A stretch of 64,000 bases of DNA from Apiosordaria backusii (Eukaryota; Ascomycota; Sordariomycetes; Sordariales; Lasiosphaeriaceae). The stretch lies in NCBI GenBank assembly GCA_030549205.1, contig JAUKTV010000011.1, forward strand, positions 1,178,001 through 1,242,000, read 5' to 3'. Each line of letters opens with the position of its first letter. Within the stretch, counting starts at the first letter, position 1. This document shows, in pieces, positions 47,115 to 57,500 of the stretch. The translations under genes were made by a program, and so were the position numbers. Under the pieces are notes generated by a model that had not been told where the DNA came from, did no database searches, and worked only from the letters and a program-made list of their open reading frames with translations.

Positions 47115-48668
47115 TTCCTTGAAAGAGGGCTGACCGCGATCCAAGCCGGCCTCGGACACTAGGGTCAATCCAGGATGCCCGGTGATCGGTCAAATGTGCT
47201 GATGTGTTCTCTTGGATGCTGACACATGGAGACAGGCGGACAGCGAGAGCGGGGATGGGTCAACGAGTGCCGTGCCCAACCAATACCCACGATGCCGTGT
47301 TCGCGGCGTATGGCCCGTCAGCCCAATGCTGGCTTGGTGGACAGGACTCGCATCAACCATTTCCCGTCCCCCACCTTGTGTTGGGGACTAGGGCTCGGAG
47401 GGTTCAGCGATGACGGAGCAGAAGACGGAGCCACAGACGGAATGGCAAACTGCAGCGGGTCAAACGGAAGGTTGTGGGTGGGACGGAGTTTGATGCTGCT
47501 GGGCATAGGGGTTATATTTCTCGGCTTCAGTGATAACTCGCAACGTGACTGGCCAGCTGGTCCCTGGCCCGCAGCAATATCTGAGGTTGGTTTATGGCAA
47601 GGAGCGGGATGCCGAGACGGATGCTGTCTTGGGCGCTGCGTGGAAGAGTGTGGTAGCTCGGGGAAGCAATTGGCAATCCGGGCTTCAGTGTCATCCAGAG
47701 GTTAATGAGGGCGTGGGATTGGCTCAGCGAGCATGAAGGGATGGAGTCTTGCTGGGGGGCTGGAGGGTTTTCCGAAGCGACACCTCTTTGGGAGGGCCCG
47801 AAAAAGTAGGTATGCGCAGGGCCTTGGAACCGGCAGGACGCTACGTCATCGAGCAGGGTGTATGCAAAGGTGCCAAGCAGTCCCGTTGGCCGTCCAGTCA
47901 AGGTTTCTTCTGTTCCTCCCTCCATCACCATCTGAACTGAGACAGGCGTTCGTCCCATCGGTTAGCCACCCTCGATAACGCGACACATCGAGATCCGTGA
48001 GAATGAATGACCGGTTGTATTGCCTGCCGTGAGAAGACGGCTGCTTGGCTGAGGTAACCATATCGGAGATAACTTGGGATCGAGCCTCGCGGTTTATGGT
48101 AGGTGTGCTGGGGTATGTCAAAGAATCCATCCATGTCGCCCCGCCCTTGACTGCGGCTCCTCCCACACCCTCGACTGCTGGGGTGCTTCCCTTGATGAAG
48201 ATCATTTCCGTATGGAGCCAAGCCTCAAAAACCGCGGAAGACTGTCGAATTGGCGGTTCCTGAGCGTCTCTGCACGGCTCGGTGTCACAATGTCACCTGG
48301 ATGTGCCGTTCAGGAAATGCTCTTTGAGAGGTTGTTTGACATCAGCGCTAGGTTGTTGCTCCTTATTAGAGATCCATATCCAGACATTAGTAGTCGGAAT
48401 AACTCGTTTTTCCGTCAAATTCGCGTCATCGATTTCAACAGTGCACGGGCCTCAATCTGTTATCTTATCCATCTTATCTTTTCAGTGCCACATCGTGGAC
48501 CTCGCTGTCGACACGGACAGATTCATGTAACATGACAAGCGCTGATTCAGAGCTATACTTTATCCTGTCGTATTTTTTCCTCTGATAACCGAACAACGCT
48601 TCAAACAGTCTGTCCTTCGCGTACACGCAGAAACTCTTCATTTCTCACTACCCAGTCCGAAATCCAAA
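47115..48668. other. Upstream region of the Zn2Cys6 gene
   Basis: No supported gene. Frames of 140-160 codons occur on both strands but have no domain-like composition or splice structure. It marks the transition from the conserved core to the accessory right end. Confidence 0.4.
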
Positions 48669-49136
48669 ATGAAGACGAGCGTACTTATTCCCATCGGTAT
48701 CATGGCGGTTGTTCGTGGTCGAGTGGATCGCTCAATACAACCCAACGTTTCTCAACCAACCATAGCGCCAAGGCCCATCTCAAGCTATTGAGCCTCAGTC
48801 CGAGTCCTCGGATCCCAGCTCTGCAAATCCGCTATTCCACCGGATTTCGGTATGGTACAAGGCTATAGGGCTGACAAGAGACACTCGGTATCCGGAGCAC
48901 AGGAGATAAATGGGGTTACGAAGTCGACTTTTCGGTCTTCGGCGCGGATCGGCGGCGTGCTAATCTCGCTCTTGTCGTATGCCGGACCTGTCTATCGCTA
49001 GCGGCATGGTGCTCAAGGACCCGCTTTACCTGGGACAGCTCATTTTTCGTGCCGCATGGCAGATATACGCTTCCCAATACGACGTTATCATTCGAAAGAG
49101 TATGCAGTTGGATCTTGATATCCTCGGTGTCCTATA
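48669..49136 (+). pseudogene. Decayed small reading frame of unknown family
   Basis: Starts with a plausible ATG (MKTSVLIPIGIMAV). One extra base near 48708 shifts into a frame reading FVVEWIAQYNPTFLNQP. That frame continues protein-like to a TAA at 49136 (ending LYLGQLIFRAAWQIYASQYD...LDILGVL) but carries internal TAG and TAA stops near 48764, 48906 and 48950. Stops of this type arise from Gln codons by C-to-T change, the RIP direction. The hydrophobic N-terminus could be a signal or anchor segment. I do not recognise a family. It could also be an unresolved multi-exon gene. Confidence 0.35.
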
Positions 49137-49301
49137 ATTGGCTATGAAACGAGAATGCTGGATATATGGTGGGATGGGGTCTTGAAACACATATTTAGAG
49201 GACAGGTCGGCCCCTTCACAAGAAGTCAAGACATCTCTGACATGTCGAAGGACATACCTACCTGGTACGCAGCAATTGTACTCAGCACTTTCATCATCAT
49301 C

Positions 49302-50102
49302 ATGGCCCCAACTCAGAAACCAACCCTTGTGCATGTCAATGGCGCTTGGCACACTCCAGCTTCAATGACAAAGCTCATCTGCTCCCTCCGAGCTCTCGAC
49401 TACGAAGTCCACTGCCCTCGCCTGACTTCGGTGAACGGCGCCCGACCTCCCAATTCCAGCCTCGCTACTGATTCAGAGCTCCTTCGCTCCTATATTTCCA
49501 GTCTTGTGGAAGCCGGGCGCGACGTTGTGGTCATCATGCATTCGTATGGCGGCAAAGTCGGTACGAACGCCTTGCATGGACTGAGCCGTGAAGCTCGCTG
49601 CAAGCAAGGCCTTTCTGGCGGGATCATTCAACTTATTTACGTGTGCGCTTTTGCTCTGGGCGAGGGGAAGTCCATGGCTGGTTTGGTCGCAGAGTTCGGA
49701 CACGAGGAAATGATGCCCATTACATTCCATATTGAAGAGGATGGTGGGCTTCGTTTTCAGGATGCAAGGGGACCGCTGATCGGGGATCATCTTGGGGAGT
49801 CAAATGAAGAAGAGGTGAAAGAGTACCTCGACTCATTGGTGCCAGTGTGGAATGGGCTTTGCACGAGGGACACAGTGACGGGACCAGCTGCTTGGAGAGA
49901 GAATCCTGTGGCGTACGTCTACTGTACGAAGGACAACATGGTGCCGGTTGAGTACCAGAAGTCGATAGTGAGAAACATTGAGAAGGAAGGGAGGGAGGTA
50001 AAGACGTTTGTTTTGGAAACTGGCCACTGTCCCAATGTGACGGCCACAAAGGAGCTGGTGGCTGTGATTGATCGGGTTATTGCGGGTGCTGGGCCAAACT
50101 GA
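49302..50102 (+). CDS. Alpha/beta-hydrolase fold protein (AB_hydrolase_6 type)
   Basis: A single-exon, 266-residue protein from ATG 49302 (MAPTQKPTLVHV). An in-frame ATG at 49155 would add 49 residues, but these look like leader sequence. The fold begins LVHVNGAWHTPASM, the oxyanion strand of small cofactor-free hydrolases. The nucleophile elbow is MHSYGGK with S81, and the acid and base fit D211 (CTKDNMVPVEYQ) and H242 (ETGHCPNV), giving a complete triad. There is no signal peptide from this start, so it is cytosolic. The family includes esterases and hydroxynitrile lyase-like enzymes acting on small substrates. No neighbouring biosynthetic genes indicate a pathway. Length and motifs agree with the fungal family. 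Confidence 0.85.
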   Translation: MAPTQKPTLVHVNGAWHTPASMTKLICSLRALDYEVHCPRLTSVNGARPPNSSLATDSELLRSYISSLVEAGRDVVVIMHSYGGKVGTNALHGLSREARCKQGLSGGIIQLIYVCAFALGEGKSMAGLVAEFGHEEMMPITFHIEEDGGLRFQDARGPLIGDHLGESNEEEVKEYLDSLVPVWNGLCTRDTVTGPAAWRENPVAYVYCTKDNMVPVEYQKSIVRNIEKEGREVKTFVLETGHCPNVTATKELVAVIDRVIAGAGPN

Positions 50103-50593
50103 TAGCATATGACTGGCGTGTCGTGGGTCTGAATAGCAGCATTTGAGAATAGGTACTACTGTGGGCCCATTTGCTATCTGGGTATTGATCTACCCATTTT
50201 TCCAACTGTTTGATGCTCTGCTTCCACAGCTTCCACACCTTTCATCCATCAGAGTGACACAGAATTGACTCACTACCTAGTTGAGCATCAAACCACTCTC
50301 ATGGTGTATTTTATTAGTCTTGCTCCCCAGCCATCTGCTTTCGGGTAGTGGGTATTAAGTTGCTCCTCATGAGCTAAATTCAACTGTCGTAAGACCAGAT
50401 AGGGAAAAGCCAGACCGTTTCTTGCTCAAGAGTTGCTCCCCAGCCACCATCCGAAGTGTATGAGTTTTACTGAAGTCAGCCTGAGCCAAGAGTGAATAGC
50501 ATACTGGCAGCTCAACAATAGCACACCGGCAACTCAATGTGTTGGGGAGCTCCCGGGTTGCTGGGGACGTCAATATGCCTGCGTTCTGGAAAT

Positions 50594-50600
50594 TATAAAT
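50594..50600 (+). promoter_or_regulatory. TATA box of small-gene family copy 1
   Basis: TATAAAT about 150 bp upstream of the ATG at 50745. It is followed by the sequence TTGAACTCTTCCCTTCTTTC at about 50,623-50,642, which is nearly identical to the sequence after the TATA box of copy 3 (near 54,239). Confidence 0.5.
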
Positions 50601-50744
50601 TCTCCCTTCTCTACTCAGATTTCTTGAACTCTTCCCTTCTTTCTTCCACACCACAGACGCCAGCTATCATAATCAACATCACTTCTCTCATCTACATACC
50701 GCATACCAAACACTCCTACATACTTCACCAAACCAGCCACCAAC

Positions 50745-51382
50745 ATGCCTGCCACAGATATTACCCAGATCCCGAAGGCCATGCCTATCACACCTGACAC
50801 CAACAAGCTTGCCAACGTCATGCCTACCACGTCTCAGATCAACCAGCGCAACAATGCCTTATCCACAGCTGAGAATAACGAAGGTGCTGCTGACTTCAAG
50901 TCAATGCCCATCGCTGTGGCTCTCGAGAAGTGGTCCGTTTTGCGCCCCCAGTCTACACCCATCGCCAAGCCGATCCGCAAAAAGAAGACCACCCGGACCA
51001 CTCGGTACGTCGAGCGCCTACTCGCCACCCATGTGCTTTTTGCGTGCTACATACATACTAACCTGCCTTGCCTCTAACAGTAACTCCATCCTCACGGCTG
51101 AGACGACTCCTTACGTCGTGGAGAACCCCTTTCCGGAGGGGGCTCCCGGTCTCGCAGCCTCTCGCCGGGCCCCATGGGACCAAAAGGCTCCCGGCCCAGC
51201 CTCTCGGTATGTCAAGTGCCCACTCACCGCCCGGCCGTTCCTTGTGTCGGATATATACTAACCTGTCTCAAAGCAACTCCATCCTCACGGCTGAGACGAC
51301 TCCGTACATCGTCGAGAACCCCTTTCCGGAGGGGGCCCTTGGCCTCGCGGCTTCGCGCTGGGCCCCTTGGAACAGAGTCTAG
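50745..51382 (+). CDS. Unrecognised small spliced protein, family copy 1, with duplicated exon
   Basis: Three exons, 50745-51004, 51081-51206 and 51274-51382, give 164 residues. The introns (76 and 67 nt) have GTACGT/GTATGT donors and ACTAAC branch sites. Exon 1 encodes a Thr/Asn-rich N-terminus, then MPIAVALEKW...PIAKPIRKKK. Exons 2 and 3 each encode the same module, NSILTAETTPYxVENPFPEGAxGLAAS. The second copy ends RWAPWNRV. I know no family with this module. Related copies lie at 53.0-53.4 kb and 54.4/60.4-61.0 kb, both on the plus strand. There is no signal peptide and no transmembrane segment. Splice sites and frame agree throughout, so the copy looks intact. Function unknown. Confidence 0.7.
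51005..51382 (+). repeat. Tandem duplication of an intron-exon unit within copy 1
   Basis: 51005-51206 (intron 1 plus exon 2) and 51207-51382 (intron 2 plus exon 3) are homologous along their length. Both introns begin GTAYGTCRAGYGCCYACTC and end TACTAACCTG..., and the exons agree in most codons. The unit is about 0.2 kb and was duplicated with its intron, so phase is conserved (phase 2 at every junction). Confidence 0.75.
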
Positions 51383-51654
51383 AGCGACCATCTTCTTTCC
51401 CTTCAGGAAAAGACGCAATCGAGAGCCCACATGCGGAAGATCATTGGACAATTCTGAAGGAGAGAACATTTTCCGCAGGGATTTTACAGTTCAGGAGAGC
51501 ACTTTAGAGCAATGAGAATCCAGAGTTCTTAGCAACAGCTCTTTTCTTTCAACGCTACATTTTTTTAATGGTGTGACTTGCTTGTTTCTGTTTTGTCTGG
51601 CCACTTTGCTTTCTGTATAAAAAGACTCGGCGACAGAACCTGGAAGCTACTCTG

Positions 51655-52500
51655 TCGAGACTCGAGAACCCATTTCCCAAGCCCTGGTCCAGTCCTGCGG
51701 TGCCCTGTTCGGCACCATGGGATGGTGTTCCAACTGAACTACCTTATATTACGGAACATACGAACCCTGGAGAGCCACCCATCCTGGGTACGTGCCGCTC
51801 GTGGATGCCATCCCGAAGTCGACCAAGCCAGCCTCGGCCGAGTAAGATTACCTGTATTTTGCTTTTATGTTGTTTCAATCGAATGTTTTGCTTTTTTTCA
51901 GCATTTTAGGATCAAGGATGTAAGCAAAAAAAGAGCACGGAAGGATCAAAAAAAAGTCAGGAGGATTGAAGGGCTGGAGATGTCGCTCTCGAACTTCCCA
52001 AGCTTTGAAATACCTTAGCTTTTACCGTGTACCTAATCTGCTCCCCTGTTGCAAGTCAGTTTTAACATGGATCTGGAGGTCGTGTGTACGTTTCAAGATG
52101 GCCCTTTTGCTTTCATATTATCTTGCGAGGTATGCTGGAGGGATGCTTATCTCTGTCCGCAAGAGAACGATAACAAATTAGATCGATGAAATTTGGGAGC
52201 AAATAACCATCGTGAGAATTACGGCGACGTAGATACCTACCTACCTTACCTTAGTTAACGAATGGATTGGAGCTTTTATCTGAGGACCAGGTAGCCGTCT
52301 TTGTTTCCTTCTTTTTCCGAATGTCGTGCTTTGGGACCAGTTCAAACTGCAAAAATACCATTTTCAAGCTGGCATTATAGTCTCTGCTTTTCCTATTTCC
52401 CCTGAAGGCTGTTCCCTTTGCGGGTACGCATGGGATCGATCATCTGACATCATGAACATAGAGGGATGTCACCAGCATTTCAGGGGTCTCCAAATTCGCC
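51655..52500 (+). pseudogene. Relic of another member of the small-gene family
   Basis: 51655-51720 resembles the VENPFPEG...SRWAPW module at the DNA level (CGAGAACCCATTTCC...TTCGGCACCATGG), with indels. 52311-52350 (GTCGTGCTTTGGGACCAGTTCAAACT) matches the 3' flank of copy 3 at about 61,173-61,210, and the similarity seems to continue weakly to about 52,465. The intervening sequence has no open frame. I read this as the decayed 3' part and flank of a fourth copy. Confidence 0.4.
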
Positions 52501-52859
52501 AAAGAAACAATCCCAGATAGGAGCATTAGGGCATGTGCTTCAGCCAAGCTACCATGCCTTAGCATCTCTGGTCTTTTACTACCTACTTAGCTTGGTAATG
52601 ATCTTTCGTTCTTGGCATCCTTTGTTCTCCCATGTGATGTGTTGCAATATTACGGCCATCTGATCTACAAGACCATAGGTACCTAGGTACTCAGGGGTGA
52701 ATGGCTACAAGTGCCATCTTAAAGATAGGGAGCATCAGTTGGGATAAATTCATATTGCTGGGCCCACGGGCTATTGTGCGCTAGCCTCCTGCTATGGCAC
52801 AAGTGAATCGCTAACCGGCGACCTGCTCTTGCCGGACGACCTACGGCAGCCCGGAGACC

Positions 52860-52866
52860 TATAAAA
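52860..52866 (+). promoter_or_regulatory. TATA box of small-gene family copy 2
   Basis: TATAAAA 158 bp upstream of ATG 53018 and 234 bp upstream of ATG 53094. The 150-165 bp spacing seen in the other copies favours 53018 as the ancestral start. Confidence 0.5.
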
Positions 52867-53017
52867 TGATCATCCCCAGAATGAGAAGCCATCAACCTGA
52901 AATCTTCCCTCCTCTCTCTTCATCACACAACTTCGTCTCGCGAGTTACATATCGCCTTCTACAGCAGTCAACCTTCCCCATCTCACAAACCTGTCACACA
53001 CTCTCACCAGTCTCAAC

Positions 53018-53434
53018 ATGTCTTCTGTTACCCAAACCACCTCTCAAGACGCCATCACTACGACCATGGCAACCGCTCCTGCCCACTCCCGACATGGCTT
53101 TGTCTTCCCAAGCCAAGATCACCGAAGACACCGCCATCGACTACAAAGTCTTGCCCATTGCTGTCGCCATGAAGAAATGGAAGGCCTCTCACCCGAAGTA
53201 CAAGCCTCTAATTAGCCCCATTCCGAAGCGCACTACGTAAGTCAACCCCACCCCACGCCGTCTCAACGTCCTCAGTTACCAGGTACCGACATATACTGAT
53301 TTCCATCTTTTTCTTTTAGGCTCTTCCTCACCAATGGGGCCACAACATACATTGTGGAGAACACCTTCCCGGAGGGGGCTTTGGGGCTCGCCGCTTCAAT
53401 GTGGGCTCCTTGGAACTGCATGGGCTGTCAGTAA
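53018..53434 (+). CDS. Unrecognised small spliced protein, family copy 2, probable frameshift near N-terminus
   Basis: Exon 1 (to 53236) and exon 2 (53320-53434) are joined by an 83-nt intron with a GTAAGT donor. The conserved part reads LPIAVAMKKWKASHPKYKPLISPIPKR, then LFLTNGATTYIVEN and FPEGALGLAASMWAPW, ending NCMGCQ. The conserved frame is open only from ATG 53094. The ATG at 53018, in the family position relative to the TATA box, opens a protein-like start (MSSVTQTTSQDAITTTMATA) that is one base out of phase with it. Either translation starts at 53094, giving 86 residues, or one base was gained or lost. Only one copy of the module is present here. Function unknown. Confidence 0.55.
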
Positions 53435-54211
53435 GCGCCACAAGGTCAAGTGTCCACTGCATTAGACACATCCCGTCTCGGCCGTTTGCAGAAGTTGGTG
53501 CCACGAAACCGATCTCAGCATGAATATTGTGGAGGGGAAGTACCTATCTAGAGCAGATGGTTATGAATTCACGAAGACACGAGCATGAGTCTTTCTGGAG
53601 GGGGAAATATCCGTCACTGAGCAACTAGGATTGACGTTATTTTCTGCATCTTTATTCGGCTTCGCTTCCGTGCCTTTGCTTTCATTGACTCCCAATATTT
53701 GCTTTTTCTCATGTTATCTGTCTTCCCTCTATGCGTACTGTTAATTTCGAGTTTGAAGACAGAGGAATGATGAAATGGTGCTTACTACCTTACCTAGGTG
53801 GTCTAGGTAACTTCAGATTCCATACAAGACGCCGAAACCAGATTTGTTATCCTACAGTCTCGATGCCCCACAGTTTTTGCCTCAAGTTTGAGGCTTCTGA
53901 TCCTAGGTATTGACTTGGGTGAGTGAAAAAAGGTAGTGAAACCATAGTGTTATGGGTCTGGACCCAGTGAGAGAGTATATTCGTCATAGACCAACGGAGG
54001 TCCGGTAGTTCAATGGCTGGCCCCTGAGCGAGCCCCCCTGTATTTAAAGGGACTTCCACACCATAGTGGTGGACTTCCTTTCTTCCCTTCTTTTCTCTCC
54101 CTATCAGTCAATTCCAATACTATTTGGCCCTCATGTTCTGACTTCCAGCCGTGAGTCCCTCACATATAGCTGGTATGCTCCGAGAGTCGACCTGTTCCCG
54201 ACTTGGGGCCC
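53435..54211. other. Spacer between family copies 2 and 3
   Basis: No gene supported. Contains TACCTAGGT-type short palindromes and T-rich leader-like sequence. The right end is the promoter of copy 3. Confidence 0.4.
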
Positions 54212-54218
54212 TATAAAA
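54212..54218 (+). promoter_or_regulatory. TATA box of small-gene family copy 3
   Basis: TATAAAA 164 bp upstream of the ATG at 54376. It is followed at about 54,239 by TTGAACTCTTTTCTTCTTTC, nearly the same as the leader of copy 1. This identifies the separated promoter of the interrupted gene. Confidence 0.55.
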
Positions 54219-54398
54219 TCTCACTTTACAGACCATGACCTTGAACTCTTTTCTTCTTTCTCCCATCAGCAGACAATATTCTAAGGGTCTCTAATACAGC
54301 TAAACACCCTACCAGTGCCCATTGATCTCCCCACATACCTATCTTTATCAGTTAGGTATATCGCCAAGGTCAATATGTTTACCGTCACTATTAAGATA

Positions 54399-54551
54399 TA
54401 TAGAACAATATTGTAGGTAAAAACTCTGTCAATTTTAGTATTGTACATAGGAGGAAGTCCAGATAAGTGCAGACTTTTAAACTGTATAGCTTAAGTCCTA
54501 CTGTTAAGGTCTTAATTTCCTTAATAGTAGGCCTTTTATACTAATCTAATA
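54399..54551 (-). repeat. 3' LTR (left copy), RIP-mutated
   Basis: 153 bp, aligned without gaps to the right LTR. About 27 positions differ, all transitions, and about 24 of them have A or T in this copy. The terminal TG...CA is altered to TA...TA by the same kind of change. The 5-bp target copy AGATA lies at 54394-54398. Confidence 0.85.
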
Positions 54552-57500
54552 TATCCTTTAGCCAATGCTTTACTTAAGGCCGTTAAGTGCCTATTACTAT
54601 AAACCTAAAGCTTATTTTTTTCTAAATTTCTTTCCTTTTTATAATATTACCGTTTTACTTTATTCTATAGTATTTATTAAGTCCAGGTTATATTTATCGG
54701 CCTCCTTTTTAATTATAATTACTGTTCTATTTTTATTTCCTATAAACTATAGCTTTTTAACCTTTTAGCTTTCTTCTTCTTCTTTTATATCCTTTAATAG
54801 CTTTAGGTTCTTTTTCTTTAATTCCTACTTTCTAATTAAGTCCTCTATATCCTTTACCTTAATAAGGTTTTTAAATTTAATAAACTTTTCTTCTATAAGT
54901 ACCTTTATTAAGCTATTAGTTAGTATTTTCTTAATAGTTAAATATTCTATTAAGATTTCCTTTTACTATTGCCTTTTTTAAAGCTAATAGTTATAAATAT
55001 TAATATACTAAAGTTTTATTTATAAAATATTAAGGTCTATAGTTACTAATTAAATAGTTTAAACGTTATTATATTATACTTTAATCCTACTATTATTATT
55101 TAATTCTATATTTAATTCCTATATTAAGTAGATCTTATATATAGCCTTTTTAATAGCCTATAATAAAGTTAAAAGCTTTACTTTTATAATTAAGGTAATA
55201 ACGGTATTCTATTTATTAATTCTTTAATTAATAATATTACTGAAAAGCTTTATTATATAGGCTTATAAGCTTTTTCAGTTAATAAGGTTATTTATAAATA
55301 AAGCATTAGAGAAGACTTTAAAGGTATCTTTACTTTTTAACTTTAACGTATAGGTATTAATTAATAATAAATAGCCTAATACCTATTTAATAATAAATTA
55401 ATAGATTATATTAGGATTTATATTAAAGTTAATTAATTTAAAGACTATAAAAGTAATATTTAACTTATTAATAATAGCTATATAAAGAAAAGAGCTAATA
55501 AGTTGTTAATAATAGTAAGTTTATTTATAATTAACTACTTTTTTATTAGAAATTAGCTTTTTATTAGTTATTAAAGTCTAAAGCTTTTTATTAAAAGGTT
55601 AGTTATTAAAGCAGGTAAGTTTACCGATATATTTATATTAAAAAAGCTAAATTAGCCTATTTAACCTATCCTTTAATACTTTTATACTTAAAAACTATTA
55701 AAGGCTTTTTTCTCTTTATAAAGTAAAGTAGGTTTAAAGTCCTTTTATTAATTTATTTATAAGGTACTGTTTTCTTTAAAGAAAGGTAATTGCAATATTA
55801 TCTATATAAAAGAAGATAATAACTCTATTCTTTATATAATAATACTGTTTATAAGGCACTGCTTTATACTTTAAAGTAGTAAAAACGTTAGTAAAATTCC
55901 GTTACTATAAAAGTAAAGATTCCTTTAAATTATATAAAGCCTTCTTTAAAAGAAGTACCTTACCGGCCATTCTTTTAGCTTTTAATAGAATCTATATATA
56001 AATAGTATATGGAAGGTTAATATAAATAAAAGTATTAATAATATTATATTATAGTATTTTAAAGTCGAATTTTACTATAATAGAAATTAAGGTTTTAAAT
56101 AACTTCCTTATTAAAGTAGTAGTATAGGTATTTTCTATTATAGTTTTAGCTTATTAATTGCTTTTTATAATTAACTTAGTTTTAACTTTTTATAGAAAAC
56201 TATGTTTATTAAATTTATAAGTAAATACTTATATATTATTAAAGACTTAATGTTTTAAAGCCTTTACTTAATTAACTATCTTTTAAGACTTTATTTCCTT
56301 ATAGCTTTATAAATAGTCTTTAATTGCTACTTTAAATAAGTCCTAGTAAAGGTAATTTTCTAATTATTTATAGTTCTTTAAAAGATTAAAAAGCTCTTTA
56401 TAGTAGATTTTTACTATAGGTTTTATACTACTTATATAAGTTTTATTAAGTTTTTCTAACTTAATAGATTCTTCAAATTTAAAAAGGCTTATAATTAACC
56501 TTTAAATTTTATATTTTATAAAAATTCCACTTCTTTTTATTTCTTTTTTTATAATAAAGCTAGTTTTTTAAAGACTATACTAATACTTAATAATATAAAG
56601 ATCTATAGATTTTAAACCTTTAAGTTTAATGGTATTTTTTATAAAGTTTATTTTAAAAGTAGAAGTTTCTATTAAAAAGCCTATATAAAAAGAAGTATTT
56701 TTAAATATTAAGAAAGCGTTTAAAGGTTCCGGTAACTTTAATTAATTAGACCTTCCAGGCTTAGCTACTTTTTCTAGCCTTATTTTTAAAATATACTTAA
56801 AGTATAGTTATTTAAAGGAATTCTTTAGTATTAATAGAAGTTCTATACTATTCTATAAAGTAGGTTATTTATTATTAGATTCCTTTTTAAGTAAATTAAT
56901 AAAAGGATCCTAATAATAGCTAATATAAAAATAGTATTTACTTATTATTAGGTTATTAACTAAGTCTTTTTTATAAATTTTAATAACTAAAGTAACTAGC
57001 TTTATAATTATAAATCTTATAAGGTCGTTAATAAAGTTATCTTTCTTTTTTATAAACCTTTTATTCTCCTTAAATTCTATATCTTTAGTCTTAATAATTT
57101 TATTAAATACTAAATTCTAAATCCTAAAAATCCTAATACCTTTATATCTTACTAAATACTTAATAAAGGCTTAAAGTTAAAGTTTCCTTATTTTATTTTC
57201 TCCTTTATAAACATTAAGAGATATATAGTAAACCTTATATTTATATACCTTAATATAACCTTCTTAAGACTTTAATATATTAAACAGTACTAAATTATCC
57301 TTTTATTATTTAATAAAATAGAAGATTTATATAGAAGTCTGCTATTTAAAGTAGGCCTTAAATATTCAGTTATAAAAGTATACTACTACTTTTATAATTT
57401 CTCTTTATAAAAATTTAAGTAATTTAACTAACGTTTTTATTATAATAGCTTTTCTTTTAATATTACCTTTTAAATATTTAACTCTACTATTCTAGTCCTA

